Part shown: positions 1-9,644 of the stretch, in pieces
Layout: every line of letters starts with the position of its first letter
Numbering within the stretch: position 1 is the stretch's first letter
NCBI GenBank assembly: GCA_902582105.1
Contig: CACHQT010000002.1
Location: 25,706-89,705 of the forward strand
Source: an uncultured Pelagibacteraceae bacterium
GTDB taxonomy: Bacteria > Pseudomonadota > Alphaproteobacteria > Pelagibacterales > Pelagibacteraceae
Length of the DNA stretch: 64,000 nt
Reading direction: 5' to 3'
Notes under the pieces: generated by a model
Database searches by the model: none
The model's input: the letters and a program-made list of their open reading frames with translations, nothing else
Told to the model about the DNA's origin: nothing
Program-made: the position numbers and the translations under genes

Positions 1-300
1 AAGAATTTTTGGTAAAAATTTCATCATAATCTTTTTTGATAGAGTTTTTCTTATTAAAAATGAGTACTTTTTTAATTTTTCAACTGTTTCTTCTGCATTT
101 TTTCCACCCAAAGGAAGAACGAATGCTTTAGCAACTTTAAGATCTTGACTCATTTTAACTTCCGTTACGGTAATGTGGTTTGTTTCTAAATCAGGAACTT
201 TTGCTTCATTTTTAACAAATATCATTCCTAATGACTGTTTTATCATCTCTCCTACGCGTAATTGTCTTTGAGTAATTGGTTTTCCTAATTTATTATTCAT
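1..300 (-). CDS. rbfA: Ribosome-binding factor A, 3' end outside the window
   Basis: The reverse strand from 300 encodes 100 codons beginning MNNKLGKPITQRQLRVGEMI and continues off the left edge, so the C-terminus is missing. The Q-R-Q-L-R-V-G-E-M-I-K start and the later I-T-V-T-E-V-K-M-S-Q-D-L-K-V-A-K-A-F-V segment are typical of RbfA, a small KH-like protein that binds the 30S subunit and helps mature the 16S rRNA 5' end. The ATG immediately follows the infB stop codon, so it is the third gene of a nusA-infB-rbfA operon, the usual bacterial arrangement. Family assignment rests on motif recognition and synteny. Confidence 0.9.
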   Translation of the reverse strand, partial: MNNKLGKPITQRQLRVGEMIKQSLGMIFVKNEAKVPDLETNHITVTEVKMSQDLKVAKAFVLPLGGKNAEETVEKLKKYSFLIRKTLSKKIMMKFLPKIL

Positions 301-2517
301 TTATATCATTCTTTCCGTAGATGTAGAATTAAACACTTCAATTATATCTTTTTTTTGATAATCACTAAAATCTTTTAAAGTTATACCACACTCTTGACCT
401 GTGCTTACTTGTTTAGCTTGGTTTTTTTCTCTAAAAATTGAGTTGATTTTACCAGTATATACTATGGCGCCATCTCTAATTAGTCTTGCGCTTGAGGTAT
501 TTAATATTTCTCCTTCTACCACCTTAGATCCCGCAACTTTGCCAACGCTAGATACTTTAAAAATTTCTAACACCTCTGCTGATCCAATAATCTTTTCTTG
601 CACGTCTGGAGCTAATAGGCCTGACATTCTTTTTTTAATATAATCTAAAACCTCATAAATTATATTGAAAGACGAAATAGTAATTTTTTCTTTCTCAGCT
701 AATTTTTTTGCTTCTTTGCTTGGTTTAACATTAAATGCAATGAGCACAGCATTTGATGCTTTTGCTAGTGTAACATCCGTCTCCGTAACCATTCCTATAT
801 CTGATAAAATAATTTTTGGTTTAACCTCTTCGTGGATTATTTGATTAATCGCTCCTTTAATAGCTTCCGATGAACCGTGAACATCCGATTTAACAATAAT
901 ATTTAATTCTTCTGAAACTTTATCCTTAAATGCAGACTCTTGTGTTGCAAAAGTTAATGGATTTTTTCCTTGCTTAGACTCATCAACTCTTGTCTCCCAT
1001 AATGTTTTTGCTTCTTTCTCATTATTTAATACTAAAAAATCATCTCCAGATTTTGCTGCTCCATTTATTCCTAAAATTTCAATTGGTGTTGAAGGAAATG
1101 CTTCTTCTAAATTTTTACCTTTATCATCTATTAAGGCTCTAGCTTTTCCCCATTTTAATCCACTTACAAAATAATCACCTTTTTTTAAAGTCCCAGATGT
1201 AACTATAACTGTCGCTACTGGGCCTCTTCCAATATCAATTTTTGACTCTAAAACTACACCAGATGCTTTCGACTCAAAGTCTGTTTTTAAATCTAAAATT
1301 TCTGACTGCAAAACTATTGCTTCAACTAATTTATCTATATTTTTTTTTGTCTTAGCAGAAATTTCAACCATCAAAGTTTCGCCTGAAAGTTCTTCAGCTA
1401 TAAGTTCATACTCTAGTAATTGATTTTTAACTTTTTGTGGATCTGCTTCAGGCAAGTCACATTTATTTACGGCAACAACTATAGGAACTTTTGCTGCTTT
1501 TGCGTGTTTAATTGACTCTATGGTTTGAGGCTTGACTCCGTCGTCTGCTGCTACGACCAAAACAACTATATCAGTTAATTTTGATCCTCTTGCTCTCATT
1601 TCGGTAAATGCTGCATGACCAGGGGTATCTATAAAAGTAAGTTTACTTTTCTGATTTTCAATTTGATAAGCACCTATATGTTGAGTAATTCCACCAAATT
1701 CCCCAGACACTACATTTGCACTTCTTAAAACATCTAATACTGATGTTTTGCCGTGATCCACATGTCCCATTACAGTTACTATAGGTGGTCTATTTTTTAA
1801 ATTATCAGATCTATTGTCTTTTATTTTTTGTACTATTTCCTCAGCTTTAGTTTCTCTTATTGGATTATGATCAAACTCTTTAACTAAGTATTCTGCAGTA
1901 TCTGCAGCCAAAGTTTGATTTATTGTCACTGTAACCCCCATTCCTAAAAGATGTTTTATTACGCTGCTAGACTGCTCTGCCATTCTATTTGCTAGCTCTC
2001 TTACTGTGATTGCTTCAGGAATATTAACGTCTCTCTTAATTGGTTTAAAATTTTCTTGTTTTTCCTCTTTTTTAAGATCTCTATTTTCTTTTTGCTTAGC
2101 TCTTTTCAATGAAGCTATACTTCTTGCTCTCGTTTCAAGTTTGTCGCTTAGTGCTGCAGATATTGTAAGCTTTTGTTCCCTTTTTTTTGAAATATTTTTG
2201 TCCTTTGTATCCTTATAATTTTTTTCTCCTTTTATCCTTCTTGTGGCTCTTTGTTCAGCAAGTTTACGTTTTTCAAAATCATTAGATTTAGATAAAGAGG
2301 GAAAACTTTTCTTAACATTTGAGGTTTTTGATGAAAAAAGTGAGTTATTTCTTGGTTTTTGGTAACTTGAGCTTCGGTTGAATGAACCTTTGCTAGAAAA
2401 TTTATTCGTTTTTTTTTCAATAACTACTGAATTTTTACTTTTAGTTTTAGCTAATTCAATATTTTCTATAGATTTCTTTGCAATACCAGAAATAGTTAAT
2501 TTTGTTTTTTTTTCCAT
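301..2517 (-). CDS. infB: Translation initiation factor IF-2
   Basis: A 738-aa GTPase that delivers fMet-tRNA to the 30S subunit. Residues 1 to about 165 are a lysine/serine-rich, probably disordered region, followed by an IF2-N domain (I-P-E-A-I-T-V-R-E-L-A, about 165-215). The G domain carries G1 GHVDHGKT near residue 250, G3 DTPGH near 296 and G4 NKCD near 351. The C-terminal half holds the beta-barrel domains and ends near the conserved I-R-D-G-A-I-V-Y-T-G-K-I segment. It is shorter than E. coli IF2 because the N-terminal extension is reduced. It lies 10 bp downstream of nusA and abuts rbfA. Confidence 0.98.
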   Translation of the reverse strand: MEKKTKLTISGIAKKSIENIELAKTKSKNSVVIEKKTNKFSSKGSFNRSSSYQKPRNNSLFSSKTSNVKKSFPSLSKSNDFEKRKLAEQRATRRIKGEKNYKDTKDKNISKKREQKLTISAALSDKLETRARSIASLKRAKQKENRDLKKEEKQENFKPIKRDVNIPEAITVRELANRMAEQSSSVIKHLLGMGVTVTINQTLAADTAEYLVKEFDHNPIRETKAEEIVQKIKDNRSDNLKNRPPIVTVMGHVDHGKTSVLDVLRSANVVSGEFGGITQHIGAYQIENQKSKLTFIDTPGHAAFTEMRARGSKLTDIVVLVVAADDGVKPQTIESIKHAKAAKVPIVVAVNKCDLPEADPQKVKNQLLEYELIAEELSGETLMVEISAKTKKNIDKLVEAIVLQSEILDLKTDFESKASGVVLESKIDIGRGPVATVIVTSGTLKKGDYFVSGLKWGKARALIDDKGKNLEEAFPSTPIEILGINGAAKSGDDFLVLNNEKEAKTLWETRVDESKQGKNPLTFATQESAFKDKVSEELNIIVKSDVHGSSEAIKGAINQIIHEEVKPKIILSDIGMVTETDVTLAKASNAVLIAFNVKPSKEAKKLAEKEKITISSFNIIYEVLDYIKKRMSGLLAPDVQEKIIGSAEVLEIFKVSSVGKVAGSKVVEGEILNTSSARLIRDGAIVYTGKINSIFREKNQAKQVSTGQECGITLKDFSDYQKKDIIEVFNSTSTERMI

Positions 2518-2527
2518 TTTTCATTAC

Positions 2528-4081
2528 TCAATCTTTATATATTTTACTTCTTGCCGACATGATAAGTTCATCAGCTTCTTCTTTTGATAAAGCGAAATCT
2601 TCTAAATAACCTTTTATTCTCACTCTTTCACCTTTTATAATATCATAACCACCAGTTAGTTCATCAGATGCAAGATCAGCAAAATCGGACAACTTTAATA
2701 TTCTTTGTTCCCCTAAAGTAACTAACATACCAGGTGTCAGTCCTTTATGTTTAATTAGTTCGCTTTCCAAACCTAAATCTTTAATTTTATTTGAAATTTC
2801 TTCCTGGTCTTTTTGATAAAACTCTTTAGCTCTATCAATTAAAGCTTTAGCAGTTGCCTCTTCGATACCCTCAATTTTAATCAATGATTCTACTGAACTA
2901 TCTTTAATATCATCTATTGATGAAAATCCCTCAGCCACAAGCAACTGTCCTAAAGTTTCGTCTAATTCTAAGTTTTTTACAAAATTCTCTGTTTTTTCCT
3001 TGAATTCAATTTGCCTTCTTTCTGAATCTTCTTCATCTGTCATAATATTAATTTCAAAATTTAAAAGCTTAGTTGCCAACCTTACATTTTGACCTCTTCT
3101 ACCAATAGCTTTACTTAAATTTTCTTCTGTCAGAATTACATCTAGTTTTTTTAAATCATTATCTACATTAACTCTTTGCACTTCTGCTGGTGATAAAGCA
3201 TTTGAAACTACTATAGCTGGATCCTCTGACCAGTTTACAATATCAATTTTTTCTCCTTGTAGCTCATTAACTACTGCTTGAACTCTTGAGCCTCTCATAC
3301 CTACACAAGCACCCACGGGGTCTAAAGAAGTATCGATTGCTTTGACACATATTTTGGCTCTACTGCCTGGATCTCTTGCTGATGATTTTATTTCAATTAA
3401 ACCATCATAAATTTCGGGAACCTCTTGAATAAATAATTTTTCCATAAATTTTGGATGAGCTCTTGATAAAAAAATTTGTTGTCCTCTAGTTTCTCTTCTA
3501 ACATCATGACAATATGCTTTTACACGGTCACCAGCTTTAATATTTTCTCGTGGGATCATTTCATTTTTTTGAATTATTCCCTCGGCTTTTCCTAAATCCA
3601 CAATTACATTTCCAAATTCTAAACGTTTAACTATACCGCTTAAAATTGTATCTTTTTTATCAATAAAATCGTTAAACTGTCTTTCTCTCTCTGCTTCTCT
3701 TACATTAAAATTAATAACTTGCTTAGCAGTTTGTGCAGCTATTCTTCCAAAATCAAAAGATGGTAAAACTTGAAGTATTTCATCACCTATTTTTTTATTT
3801 TTATTTTCTTCTCCCAATTTTATCGCATCTTTTATGCCTATTTCGGTATTAATGTTTTCAGGATTTTCAACTACTTTTAATTTTCTAAAAATTCCAATAT
3901 CTCCATTATCTCTATTAATTAAAACTTTGATTTCATTATCTTGACCAAATTTTGATTTTGCAGCTTTTGCTATTCCAGTTTCCATAGATTCTATAATAAG
4001 TTCTTTATCTATAGATTTTTCTAATGCAACTGCCTCGGCAATCCTTAACAATTCAAGTTTATCAGCTCTTTTATTTAACAT
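2528..4081 (-). CDS. nusA: Transcription termination/antitermination protein NusA
   Basis: A 517-aa RNA-polymerase-associated factor. An N-terminal RNAP-binding domain (about 1-130) is followed by an S1 domain (about 135-200, L-S-G-I-V-K-R-L-E-F-G-N-V-I-V-D-L-G), two KH domains (about 230-370, with V-G-M-R-G-S-R-V-Q-A-V and I-G-R-R-G-Q-N-V-R-L-A) and C-terminal helix-hairpin-helix repeats. That is the full alphaproteobacterial architecture. It starts the nusA-infB-rbfA operon. Unusually, rimP is not directly upstream: metK lies there, separated by 98 bp holding a promoter candidate and a strong hairpin with a T tract ending about 15 nt before the ATG. Confidence 0.98.
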   Translation of the reverse strand: MLNKRADKLELLRIAEAVALEKSIDKELIIESMETGIAKAAKSKFGQDNEIKVLINRDNGDIGIFRKLKVVENPENINTEIGIKDAIKLGEENKNKKIGDEILQVLPSFDFGRIAAQTAKQVINFNVREAERERQFNDFIDKKDTILSGIVKRLEFGNVIVDLGKAEGIIQKNEMIPRENIKAGDRVKAYCHDVRRETRGQQIFLSRAHPKFMEKLFIQEVPEIYDGLIEIKSSARDPGSRAKICVKAIDTSLDPVGACVGMRGSRVQAVVNELQGEKIDIVNWSEDPAIVVSNALSPAEVQRVNVDNDLKKLDVILTEENLSKAIGRRGQNVRLATKLLNFEINIMTDEEDSERRQIEFKEKTENFVKNLELDETLGQLLVAEGFSSIDDIKDSSVESLIKIEGIEEATAKALIDRAKEFYQKDQEEISNKIKDLGLESELIKHKGLTPGMLVTLGEQRILKLSDFADLASDELTGGYDIIKGERVRIKGYLEDFALSKEEADELIMSARSKIYKD

Positions 4082-4099
4082 TTTTCATCTTTTCCAAAA

Positions 4100-4123
4100 A
4101 AAAATGGGCCTAGGCCCATTTTT
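4100..4123 (-). terminator. Intrinsic terminator between metK and nusA, possible nusA attenuator
   Basis: A perfect 24-nt palindrome centred on CCTAGG (10-bp stem with GGGC core, 4-nt loop). On the reverse strand it is followed directly by a run of nine T, the form of a rho-independent terminator. It can end the metK operon transcript, but it also lies only about 15 nt before the nusA start and downstream of a plausible nusA promoter. Read-through would therefore be needed for nusA expression. Confidence 0.8.
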
Positions 4124-4145
4124 GAAATTTCAACAATGTGAACTG

Positions 4146-4173
4146 AATATATGTATTTTTAGTATATTTTCAA
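4146..4173 (-). promoter_or_regulatory. Candidate sigma-70-type promoter for nusA-infB-rbfA
   Basis: Reverse-strand TTGAAA (4173-4168) and TATATT (4151-4146) are separated by 16 bp, close to the sigma-70 consensus. The expected transcript start near 4138 would give a short leader containing the 4100-4123 hairpin before nusA. In such AT-rich DNA chance matches are common, so this is only a candidate. Confidence 0.4.
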
Positions 4174-4179
4174 CTTTAA

Positions 4180-5343
4180 TTACTTCTTAAAAACATCTGC
4201 TTTGTCTGTTTTTTCCCAAGAAAATGCCCCGTTAGACTCTGGAACTCTTCCAAAATGTCCATATGCTGCGGTTTTTTCGTATATAGCTTTGTTTAAACCT
4301 AACATTTCTCTTATACCTCTTGGGCTTAAATCGAAATTATCATTAATCAATTTTTCTACATGTTTATTTTTTTCTTCATCATTATCAAAAAGATCTACAT
4401 AAATAGACAAAGGCTTAGATACACCAATTGCATATGCAAGTTGAATTAAACATTTATCTGCAATCTTTGAGGCAACAACATTTTTTGCCAAATATCTTGA
4501 TGCGTATGCAGCTGATCTGTCAACTTTTGTAGGGTCTTTTCCAGAAAAAGCTCCACCTCCATGTGGTGCCGCACCTCCATAAGTATCTACAATAATTTTT
4601 CTTCCTGTTAATCCACTGTCTCCATCTGGTCCACCAATTACAAAATTACCTGTGGGATTTATATAAATCTCTTTTTCATCGAGATTTCCTAATAAATCTT
4701 TTGGGATAGATCTTTCAATATATGGCATGCAAAGTTCTTTAACTTTTACGAGGTCAACATCTTTTGAATGTTGTGTAGAGATCACAACTGATTTTACCGC
4801 ATTAGGCAAACCGTCTTTATATTCAATTGTAATTTGACTTTTTGAATCTGGCTCTATTCCTTTGAGCTTTCCAGATTTTCTATCTTCAGCCATCAATCTT
4901 AAAATTCTATGTGAGTAATGAATTGGAGCAGGCATTAGAACATCAGTTTCATTACATGCATATCCAAACATAATTCCCTGGTCTCCTGCACCTTCATCTT
5001 TATTTCCAGATGAGTCTACACCCATAGCTATATCTGCTGACTGAGCATGCAAATGAGTTTCAATCTTAGTAGTATCTTTCCAACTAAAACCATCTTGATC
5101 ATATCCGATGTCTTTAATACATTCTCTAACTTTTTGAATCAAATCCTCTTTTTTTATTTCTGGTCCTCTTACTTCTCCAGCTAAAACTACCTTATTTGTT
5201 GTTGTTAAAGTTTCGCAAGCTACTCTTGATTGTGGTTCCGCACCTAAATAACTATCTACAACCATATCCGATATTCTATCGCAAACTTTATCTGGATGTC
5301 CTTCTGAAACTGACTCGCTAGTAAATAAATAATTTTTTTTCAT
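4180..5343 (-). CDS. metK: S-adenosylmethionine synthase
   Basis: A 387-aa enzyme making S-adenosylmethionine from methionine and ATP in the cytosol. The N-terminus reads [16 protein letters not shown], with the ATP-binding GHPDK at about 16-20. The P-loop-like motif [16 protein letters not shown] is at about 262-277, and an acidic Mg-binding D-Q-G-I-M-F-G-Y segment is near 120. Length is normal for the family. It follows lnt by 1 bp at the end of the tsaB-fur-miaB-phoH-ybeY-lnt-metK run and is followed by the hairpin at 4100-4123. No SAM riboswitch is visible here, although riboswitches precede other methionine genes in SAR11. Confidence 0.98.
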   Translation of the reverse strand: MKKNYLFTSESVSEGHPDKVCDRISDMVVDSYLGAEPQSRVACETLTTTNKVVLAGEVRGPEIKKEDLIQKVRECIKDIGYDQDGFSWKDTTKIETHLHAQSADIAMGVDSSGNKDEGAGDQGIMFGYACNETDVLMPAPIHYSHRILRLMAEDRKSGKLKGIEPDSKSQITIEYKDGLPNAVKSVVISTQHSKDVDLVKVKELCMPYIERSIPKDLLGNLDEKEIYINPTGNFVIGGPDGDSGLTGRKIIVDTYGGAAPHGGGAFSGKDPTKVDRSAAYASRYLAKNVVASKIADKCLIQLAYAIGVSKPLSIYVDLFDNDEEKNKHVEKLINDNFDLSPRGIREMLGLNKAIYEKTAAYGHFGRVPESNGAFSWEKTDKADVFKK

Positions 5344-5344
5344 C

Positions 5345-6871
5345 TTAACTCCCTTTCTTTTTTAAAAAAAAAATTAAACTAATATAAAATAGTAAAAAAT
5401 AAAAGAAAATCTTATTACCATATTGGCCAAATATAGTTTTGGAGATTTTTCTAAAATTTTTTATTTCGAAAGTTCCCTTTTCAGTTGATTCTACTTTTTT
5501 TACTATTTGACCTATGGGATTGATGTAAACAGACATCCCATTATTTGCAGAACGGATCAAATTTTTACCCTCCTCAACTGACCTAAATATCGAATGCAAA
5601 AGGTGTTGATGAGGTCCTATTGAATTTCCAAACCATCCATCCTCAGAGATATTTAATATGAAATCGAATTTTTCACCACTCTTATTGAGCTTTCCTGTAT
5701 AAATTATTTCATAACAAATAAGTGGGAGAAATTTAATATTATTTATATCTATAATTTTTCTATCATCATCACTACTAAATGATTGATAACCATGAGTAAT
5801 TTTTTTTAAACCGATTTTAGAGAAAATATTTTCAAATGGTAAAAATTCACCAAATGGAACAAGATTATTTTTTTTATAATTTGCTAAAATATTTAAATTA
5901 TTATCCAAAACTACTAGAGAATTATAAATTTTTAGGTCAGATTGAGAGTTTATACCAAGAATAATTTTATGATTTTCTGAAAAATTATTTTTGAAATTTT
6001 CTTTATAAATATTTAAATCTTTTAGATATATGTTTGTTAAAATACCTTCAGGTAAAATAAATAAAGTTTCTTTTTTTTCTTCAGGCTTACTTAGATCAAT
6101 TAATTCATTAATAATTATATTGGGATCCTCATTTTGAAAAAACCTGCTTAACTCTACTTTGGGTGAAACAACTTTAATTTTTGTATTTAAATCGATTAAT
6201 TGTGCTTCATGATATTTATTGATTACACTTTTACCAAAATAAATATTAGCGCCAACAGAAACTATAGAAAAGATAACTATTAATATTTTAGAAAATTGAC
6301 TTTTTTTAAAAAATATTATTACAGGCAACAAGAATAGGGTAATTGATAACAAGTTAAAAGAATAGGTCCCTATAATAGATAATATTTGTATAAAATTGAT
6401 ATATTCAGTCCAGCTATAAGCAATTAAATTCCAAGGAAAGCCACCTAATATATTTCCCCTTAGAAATTCGGCAATTGAAAAAATTAAAGCAAAAATTAAT
6501 ATAGATCTATAATTTTTTTCTAGGTTAAAAAATGAGCATATAAATGTAATAAGACCATAAAACAAACCAAGAAATAAAGGTATCAAAAAAAATGCAATTG
6601 GCATTAATGGTAAAAAAATTTCCTCAAATGTTAAAGAGTTTATAATCCAATAGATATTCGATACAAAATATCCAAAACCAAATGCCCAACCTAGTAAAAA
6701 TAATCGCCACTTACCCAGATAAAAATTTGAAACTATAAAAAGAAATAAAAAAGAAAATGTAAAAAAATTTAGTATAAAAAAATTATATGGTGGTAAACTA
6801 AAGGAACTTATTATACCAAGTAAAATTGGTATAATAAAAAAAAACAATTTGTTATTTATTTTTTTTAACAA
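5345..6871 (-). CDS. lnt: Apolipoprotein N-acyltransferase
   Basis: A 508-aa inner-membrane enzyme adding the third acyl chain to lipoproteins. About six hydrophobic segments occupy residues 1-220, then a periplasmic nitrilase-fold domain. The expected catalytic triad is visible: Glu in LPEGIL near 273, Lys just before the [13 protein letters not shown] segment near 333, and Cys in LICYEII near 384. The spacing is close to the E267-K335-C387 triad known in E. coli. A last hydrophobic segment lies at the C-terminus. Its position after ybeY and phoH is the classic miaB-phoH-ybeY-lnt order. It serves the lipoproteins seen elsewhere in the window (LptE, BON, DUF3576). Confidence 0.96.
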   Translation of the reverse strand: MLKKINNKLFFFIIPILLGIISSFSLPPYNFFILNFFTFSFLFLFIVSNFYLGKWRLFLLGWAFGFGYFVSNIYWIINSLTFEEIFLPLMPIAFFLIPLFLGLFYGLITFICSFFNLEKNYRSILIFALIFSIAEFLRGNILGGFPWNLIAYSWTEYINFIQILSIIGTYSFNLLSITLFLLPVIIFFKKSQFSKILIVIFSIVSVGANIYFGKSVINKYHEAQLIDLNTKIKVVSPKVELSRFFQNEDPNIIINELIDLSKPEEKKETLFILPEGILTNIYLKDLNIYKENFKNNFSENHKIILGINSQSDLKIYNSLVVLDNNLNILANYKKNNLVPFGEFLPFENIFSKIGLKKITHGYQSFSSDDDRKIIDINNIKFLPLICYEIIYTGKLNKSGEKFDFILNISEDGWFGNSIGPHQHLLHSIFRSVEEGKNLIRSANNGMSVYINPIGQIVKKVESTEKGTFEIKNFRKISKTIFGQYGNKIFFYFLLFYISLIFFLKKKGS

Positions 6872-6872
6872 T

Positions 6873-7301
6873 TTATTTATTAAGACTTTGTAATATTAGT
6901 TTTTCTTTATTATGCATTTTTTTATAATCTTTATTTTTCTTATGATCGTATCCAACTAAATGTAAATAGCCATGTATCCAAGTTTTATCAAATTCATAGC
7001 TAAAATTTGACAAAGAAGATTTTTTATTAATTATTTCAAAACTTATAGCAATATCCCCAATATAAGATTTACTTTTTAAAGGAAATGATAATACATCTGT
7101 TTTTTTATTTTTTTTTCTAAATTTACTATTTAATTTTTTCATTACATTGTTATTAGTGAGTAAAATCGAAAATTCTTGATTTTTATTTTTGAAAGGTAAT
7201 ATTTTTTTTAATTTATTGACTTTTTTCTTTAAGTATTCTTTTGGGTTTTTAATTTTTTTTTTCCATTTTGGAAAATCAACTACTACATTTACTTTTATCA
7301 T
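6873..7301 (-). CDS. ybeY: Endoribonuclease YbeY
   Basis: A 142-aa single-domain metalloprotein of the UPF0054 family, implicated in 16S rRNA 3'-end maturation and ribosome quality control. The zinc-binding signature H-G-x-L-H-L-x-G-Y-D-H is present with His110, His114 and His120. The T-D-V-L-S-F-P and G-D-I-A-I-S segments at about 68-86 are also family hallmarks. Its ATG overlaps the phoH stop by 4 bp, implying translational coupling, and lnt follows by 1 bp. The central region is unusually lysine-rich, in keeping with the AT-biased genome. Confidence 0.96.
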   Translation of the reverse strand: MIKVNVVVDFPKWKKKIKNPKEYLKKKVNKLKKILPFKNKNQEFSILLTNNNVMKKLNSKFRKKNKKTDVLSFPLKSKSYIGDIAISFEIINKKSSLSNFSYEFDKTWIHGYLHLVGYDHKKNKDYKKMHNKEKLILQSLNK

Positions 7302-8308
7302 TCATCACTTTTTTGATCTGAATATGCTTTAACTATTTTTGAAACGAGCGGATGTCTTACAACATCTTTGTGGTCAAAATCAACTATAGAAATTTCTTTA
7401 AGATGTCCCAAAAGTTTTTTTGACCTAATTAACCCAGACAAAGATTTGTTTGGTAAGTCTATTTGAGATGGATCTCCATTAATAACAATTTTAGAGTTTT
7501 CACCAATTCTAGTCAAAAACATTTTTATCTGAGTGTCTGTTGCGTTCTGAGCTTCATCTAAAATAGCAAAAGAATTTTTTAGAGTTCTGCCTCTCATAAA
7601 GGCTAGTGGTGCGATCTCAATATCTCCAATCTCTATTTTTTTTTGGATTTTTTCATAGTCTAATAAATCATATAAAGAGTCGTAAAGAGGTCTTAGATAT
7701 GGATCTACCTTTTCTCTCATATCACCAGGCAAAAAACCTAATCTTTCCCCCGCCTCAACGGCAGGCCTTGATAATATAATTCTTTCAATTTTTTTTTCTA
7801 ATAGCATTGTTAAAGCTACCGCTACAGCTAAAAATGTTTTTCCTGTTCCAGCGGGTCCAGCTGAAATTATAACTTCACTTTCTCTTAATGACCTAACATA
7901 TTTTTTTTGTTTTTCAGACCTTGGAATAACTGATTTTTTTGGAGTTTTAATTATATACTCTATATTTTTTTCAGAATTATTTAATTTTTCATCAATCATA
8001 AATTTATTTACAGATGAAATTATATCTTTTTTTTCTATTGCGCCATTTATTTTAAACTGTTCATGCAAAAATTGAATAGCATTTTTAATTAATTCATTCT
8101 TTTCTGGATTACTTTTAACTAGAATTGAATTTCCTCTTGAATAAATTTTAGTTTTTGTAATTTTCTCTAAATCTTTAATATTATTATTAAATTCACCCAC
8201 AACTCCTAACAACATTTCATTTTTTTGAAATATTATACTAAGAGTATTATTGTCAGAATATACAAACCTAAGATCGGAATTTAGTTTTTTATATGCAGTA
8301 TTTCTCAA
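7298..8308 (-). CDS. phoH: PhoH-family ATPase (YbeZ-like)
   Basis: A 336-aa cytosolic P-loop ATPase. An N-terminal KH-like region (about 1-90) precedes the PhoH domain with Walker A GPAGTGKT at 151-158, the family motif R-P-A-V-E-A-G-E-R-L-G-F-L-P-G-D at about 181-196 and Walker B F-A-I-L-D-E-A-Q-N at 248-255. YbeZ proteins act with YbeY in RNA metabolism, and here the two genes overlap by 4 bp. The miaB stop lies 1 bp upstream of its start. The exact RNA substrate is not known from sequence. Confidence 0.95.
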   Translation of the reverse strand: MRNTAYKKLNSDLRFVYSDNNTLSIIFQKNEMLLGVVGEFNNNIKDLEKITKTKIYSRGNSILVKSNPEKNELIKNAIQFLHEQFKINGAIEKKDIISSVNKFMIDEKLNNSEKNIEYIIKTPKKSVIPRSEKQKKYVRSLRESEVIISAGPAGTGKTFLAVAVALTMLLEKKIERIILSRPAVEAGERLGFLPGDMREKVDPYLRPLYDSLYDLLDYEKIQKKIEIGDIEIAPLAFMRGRTLKNSFAILDEAQNATDTQIKMFLTRIGENSKIVINGDPSQIDLPNKSLSGLIRSKKLLGHLKEISIVDFDHKDVVRHPLVSKIVKAYSDQKSDE

Positions 8309-8309
8309 T

Positions 8310-9644
8310 CTATGCTGCTCTCGAGTTATTATTCATAATTTCACCAAACAAAGTATTTTGATTACAACTTTCTATTTTAACTTTAATAACTTTTCCAATA
8401 TTCTTCTCATCACCTTCAAAAATCACCGAATTTAAATACTTATTTCTACCGAAAAGTTTATTTTGGCCTTTCATTTTATTTTCTACTAAAATATCGATTG
8501 GTTTATTTTTAAAAGATTTATTCATTTCTAATTGATAAGAAAATAAAATTTTTTGTATTTTTGTTAGCCTCTCTTTGGATATTTCATTATCAATCAATTT
8601 TAAATTTGCTGCTTTAGTGCCTGGTCTAGGACTAAAAATAAAAGAATAAGAATTAATAAATTTTATTTTTTTTATTAATTCAACGGTATCATTAAAATCT
8701 TCATCTGTCTCACCTGGGTACGAAATTATAAAATCACTTGAAAATTCTATATTAGAATTAATTTTCTTTAACTTATCAAAAATTGTTAAATATTCTTCAA
8801 CACTATGCTTTCTGTTCATTAATTTTAAAATCTTATTAGAGCCACTTTGTATTGGCAAGTGGATAAAAGGCATTAATTTTTTATTTGTAGAATAACAATC
8901 AATCAAATCATCTGACATATCTCTTGGGTGTGAAGTGGTATACCTTATTCTTTCTAGCTCAGAAAACTTTTCTAGCTCATTTAATAAATCAGAAATTTTA
9001 TAGAACTTGGAATTTTCTTCATAAGAATATGCGTTTACATTTTGACCTATCAGTGTGATTTCTTTGGCACCATTTTTAATTAATTCCTCTGCCTCTTTGA
9101 TAATTTTTCTAAAAGGTCTTGAATATTCTGGGCCCCTTGTAAAGGGAACAACACAGAAATGGCAAAATTTATCACATCCCTCTTGTATAGTTAAAAATGT
9201 TGAAATTTTATTGTTAGTATTTTTTATTTTGTCGAAATATTCAAACTTTTGGATTGTATCAAAATCAGTTTCTTCTTTCTTTTCCTTTTCAGTAAAACTT
9301 TTTAATATTTGATTAATTTTATGATAAGATTGTGGACCTATTACAACATCAATGTAAGGTTCTCTTTTAAGCATTTCTTGGTTTTCTGCTTGAGCAACAC
9401 AACCAGCAACAACCATTATTGGTTTTTTTTTTGTTTTATATAATTTTTTTATTCTTCCTACTTCGTGGTAAACTTTTTCTTTAGCCTTATCTCTTATATG
9501 GCAAGTGTTTAATATATAACAACTTGCATCATCATGTTTATCAGCTTTAATAAAACCAATTTTTTTTACTGAGTCATAAATACGATTTGAATCATACTCA
9601 TTCATCTGGCAACCAAATGTTTTAATAAATATTTTTTTTTCCAT
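8310..9644 (-). CDS. miaB: tRNA-2-methylthio-N6-dimethylallyladenosine synthase MiaB
   Basis: A 444-aa radical-SAM methylthiotransferase modifying A37 of tRNAs that read UNN codons. The N-terminal UPF0004 domain carries cluster ligands Cys12, Cys48 and Cys82. The radical-SAM motif C-x3-C-x2-C is Cys157, Cys161 and Cys164, followed by P-F-T-R-G. A TRAM domain forms the C-terminus. Both 4Fe-4S sites are thus intact. The gene starts one base before the fur stop codon ends, so it is in the fur-miaB-phoH-ybeY-lnt-metK operon. Linkage to fur may matter because this is an iron-demanding enzyme, but that is inference. Confidence 0.97.
   Translation of the reverse strand: MEKKIFIKTFGCQMNEYDSNRIYDSVKKIGFIKADKHDDASCYILNTCHIRDKAKEKVYHEVGRIKKLYKTKKKPIMVVAGCVAQAENQEMLKREPYIDVVIGPQSYHKINQILKSFTEKEKKEETDFDTIQKFEYFDKIKNTNNKISTFLTIQEGCDKFCHFCVVPFTRGPEYSRPFRKIIKEAEELIKNGAKEITLIGQNVNAYSYEENSKFYKISDLLNELEKFSELERIRYTTSHPRDMSDDLIDCYSTNKKLMPFIHLPIQSGSNKILKLMNRKHSVEEYLTIFDKLKKINSNIEFSSDFIISYPGETDEDFNDTVELIKKIKFINSYSFIFSPRPGTKAANLKLIDNEISKERLTKIQKILFSYQLEMNKSFKNKPIDILVENKMKGQNKLFGRNKYLNSVIFEGDEKNIGKVIKVKIESCNQNTLFGEIMNNNSRAA

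Noticed and set aside
5344-5400. SAM riboswitch in front of metK
   Set aside because: metK starts 1 bp after lnt within an operon, so there is no leader to hold a SAM-II or SAM-V aptamer.
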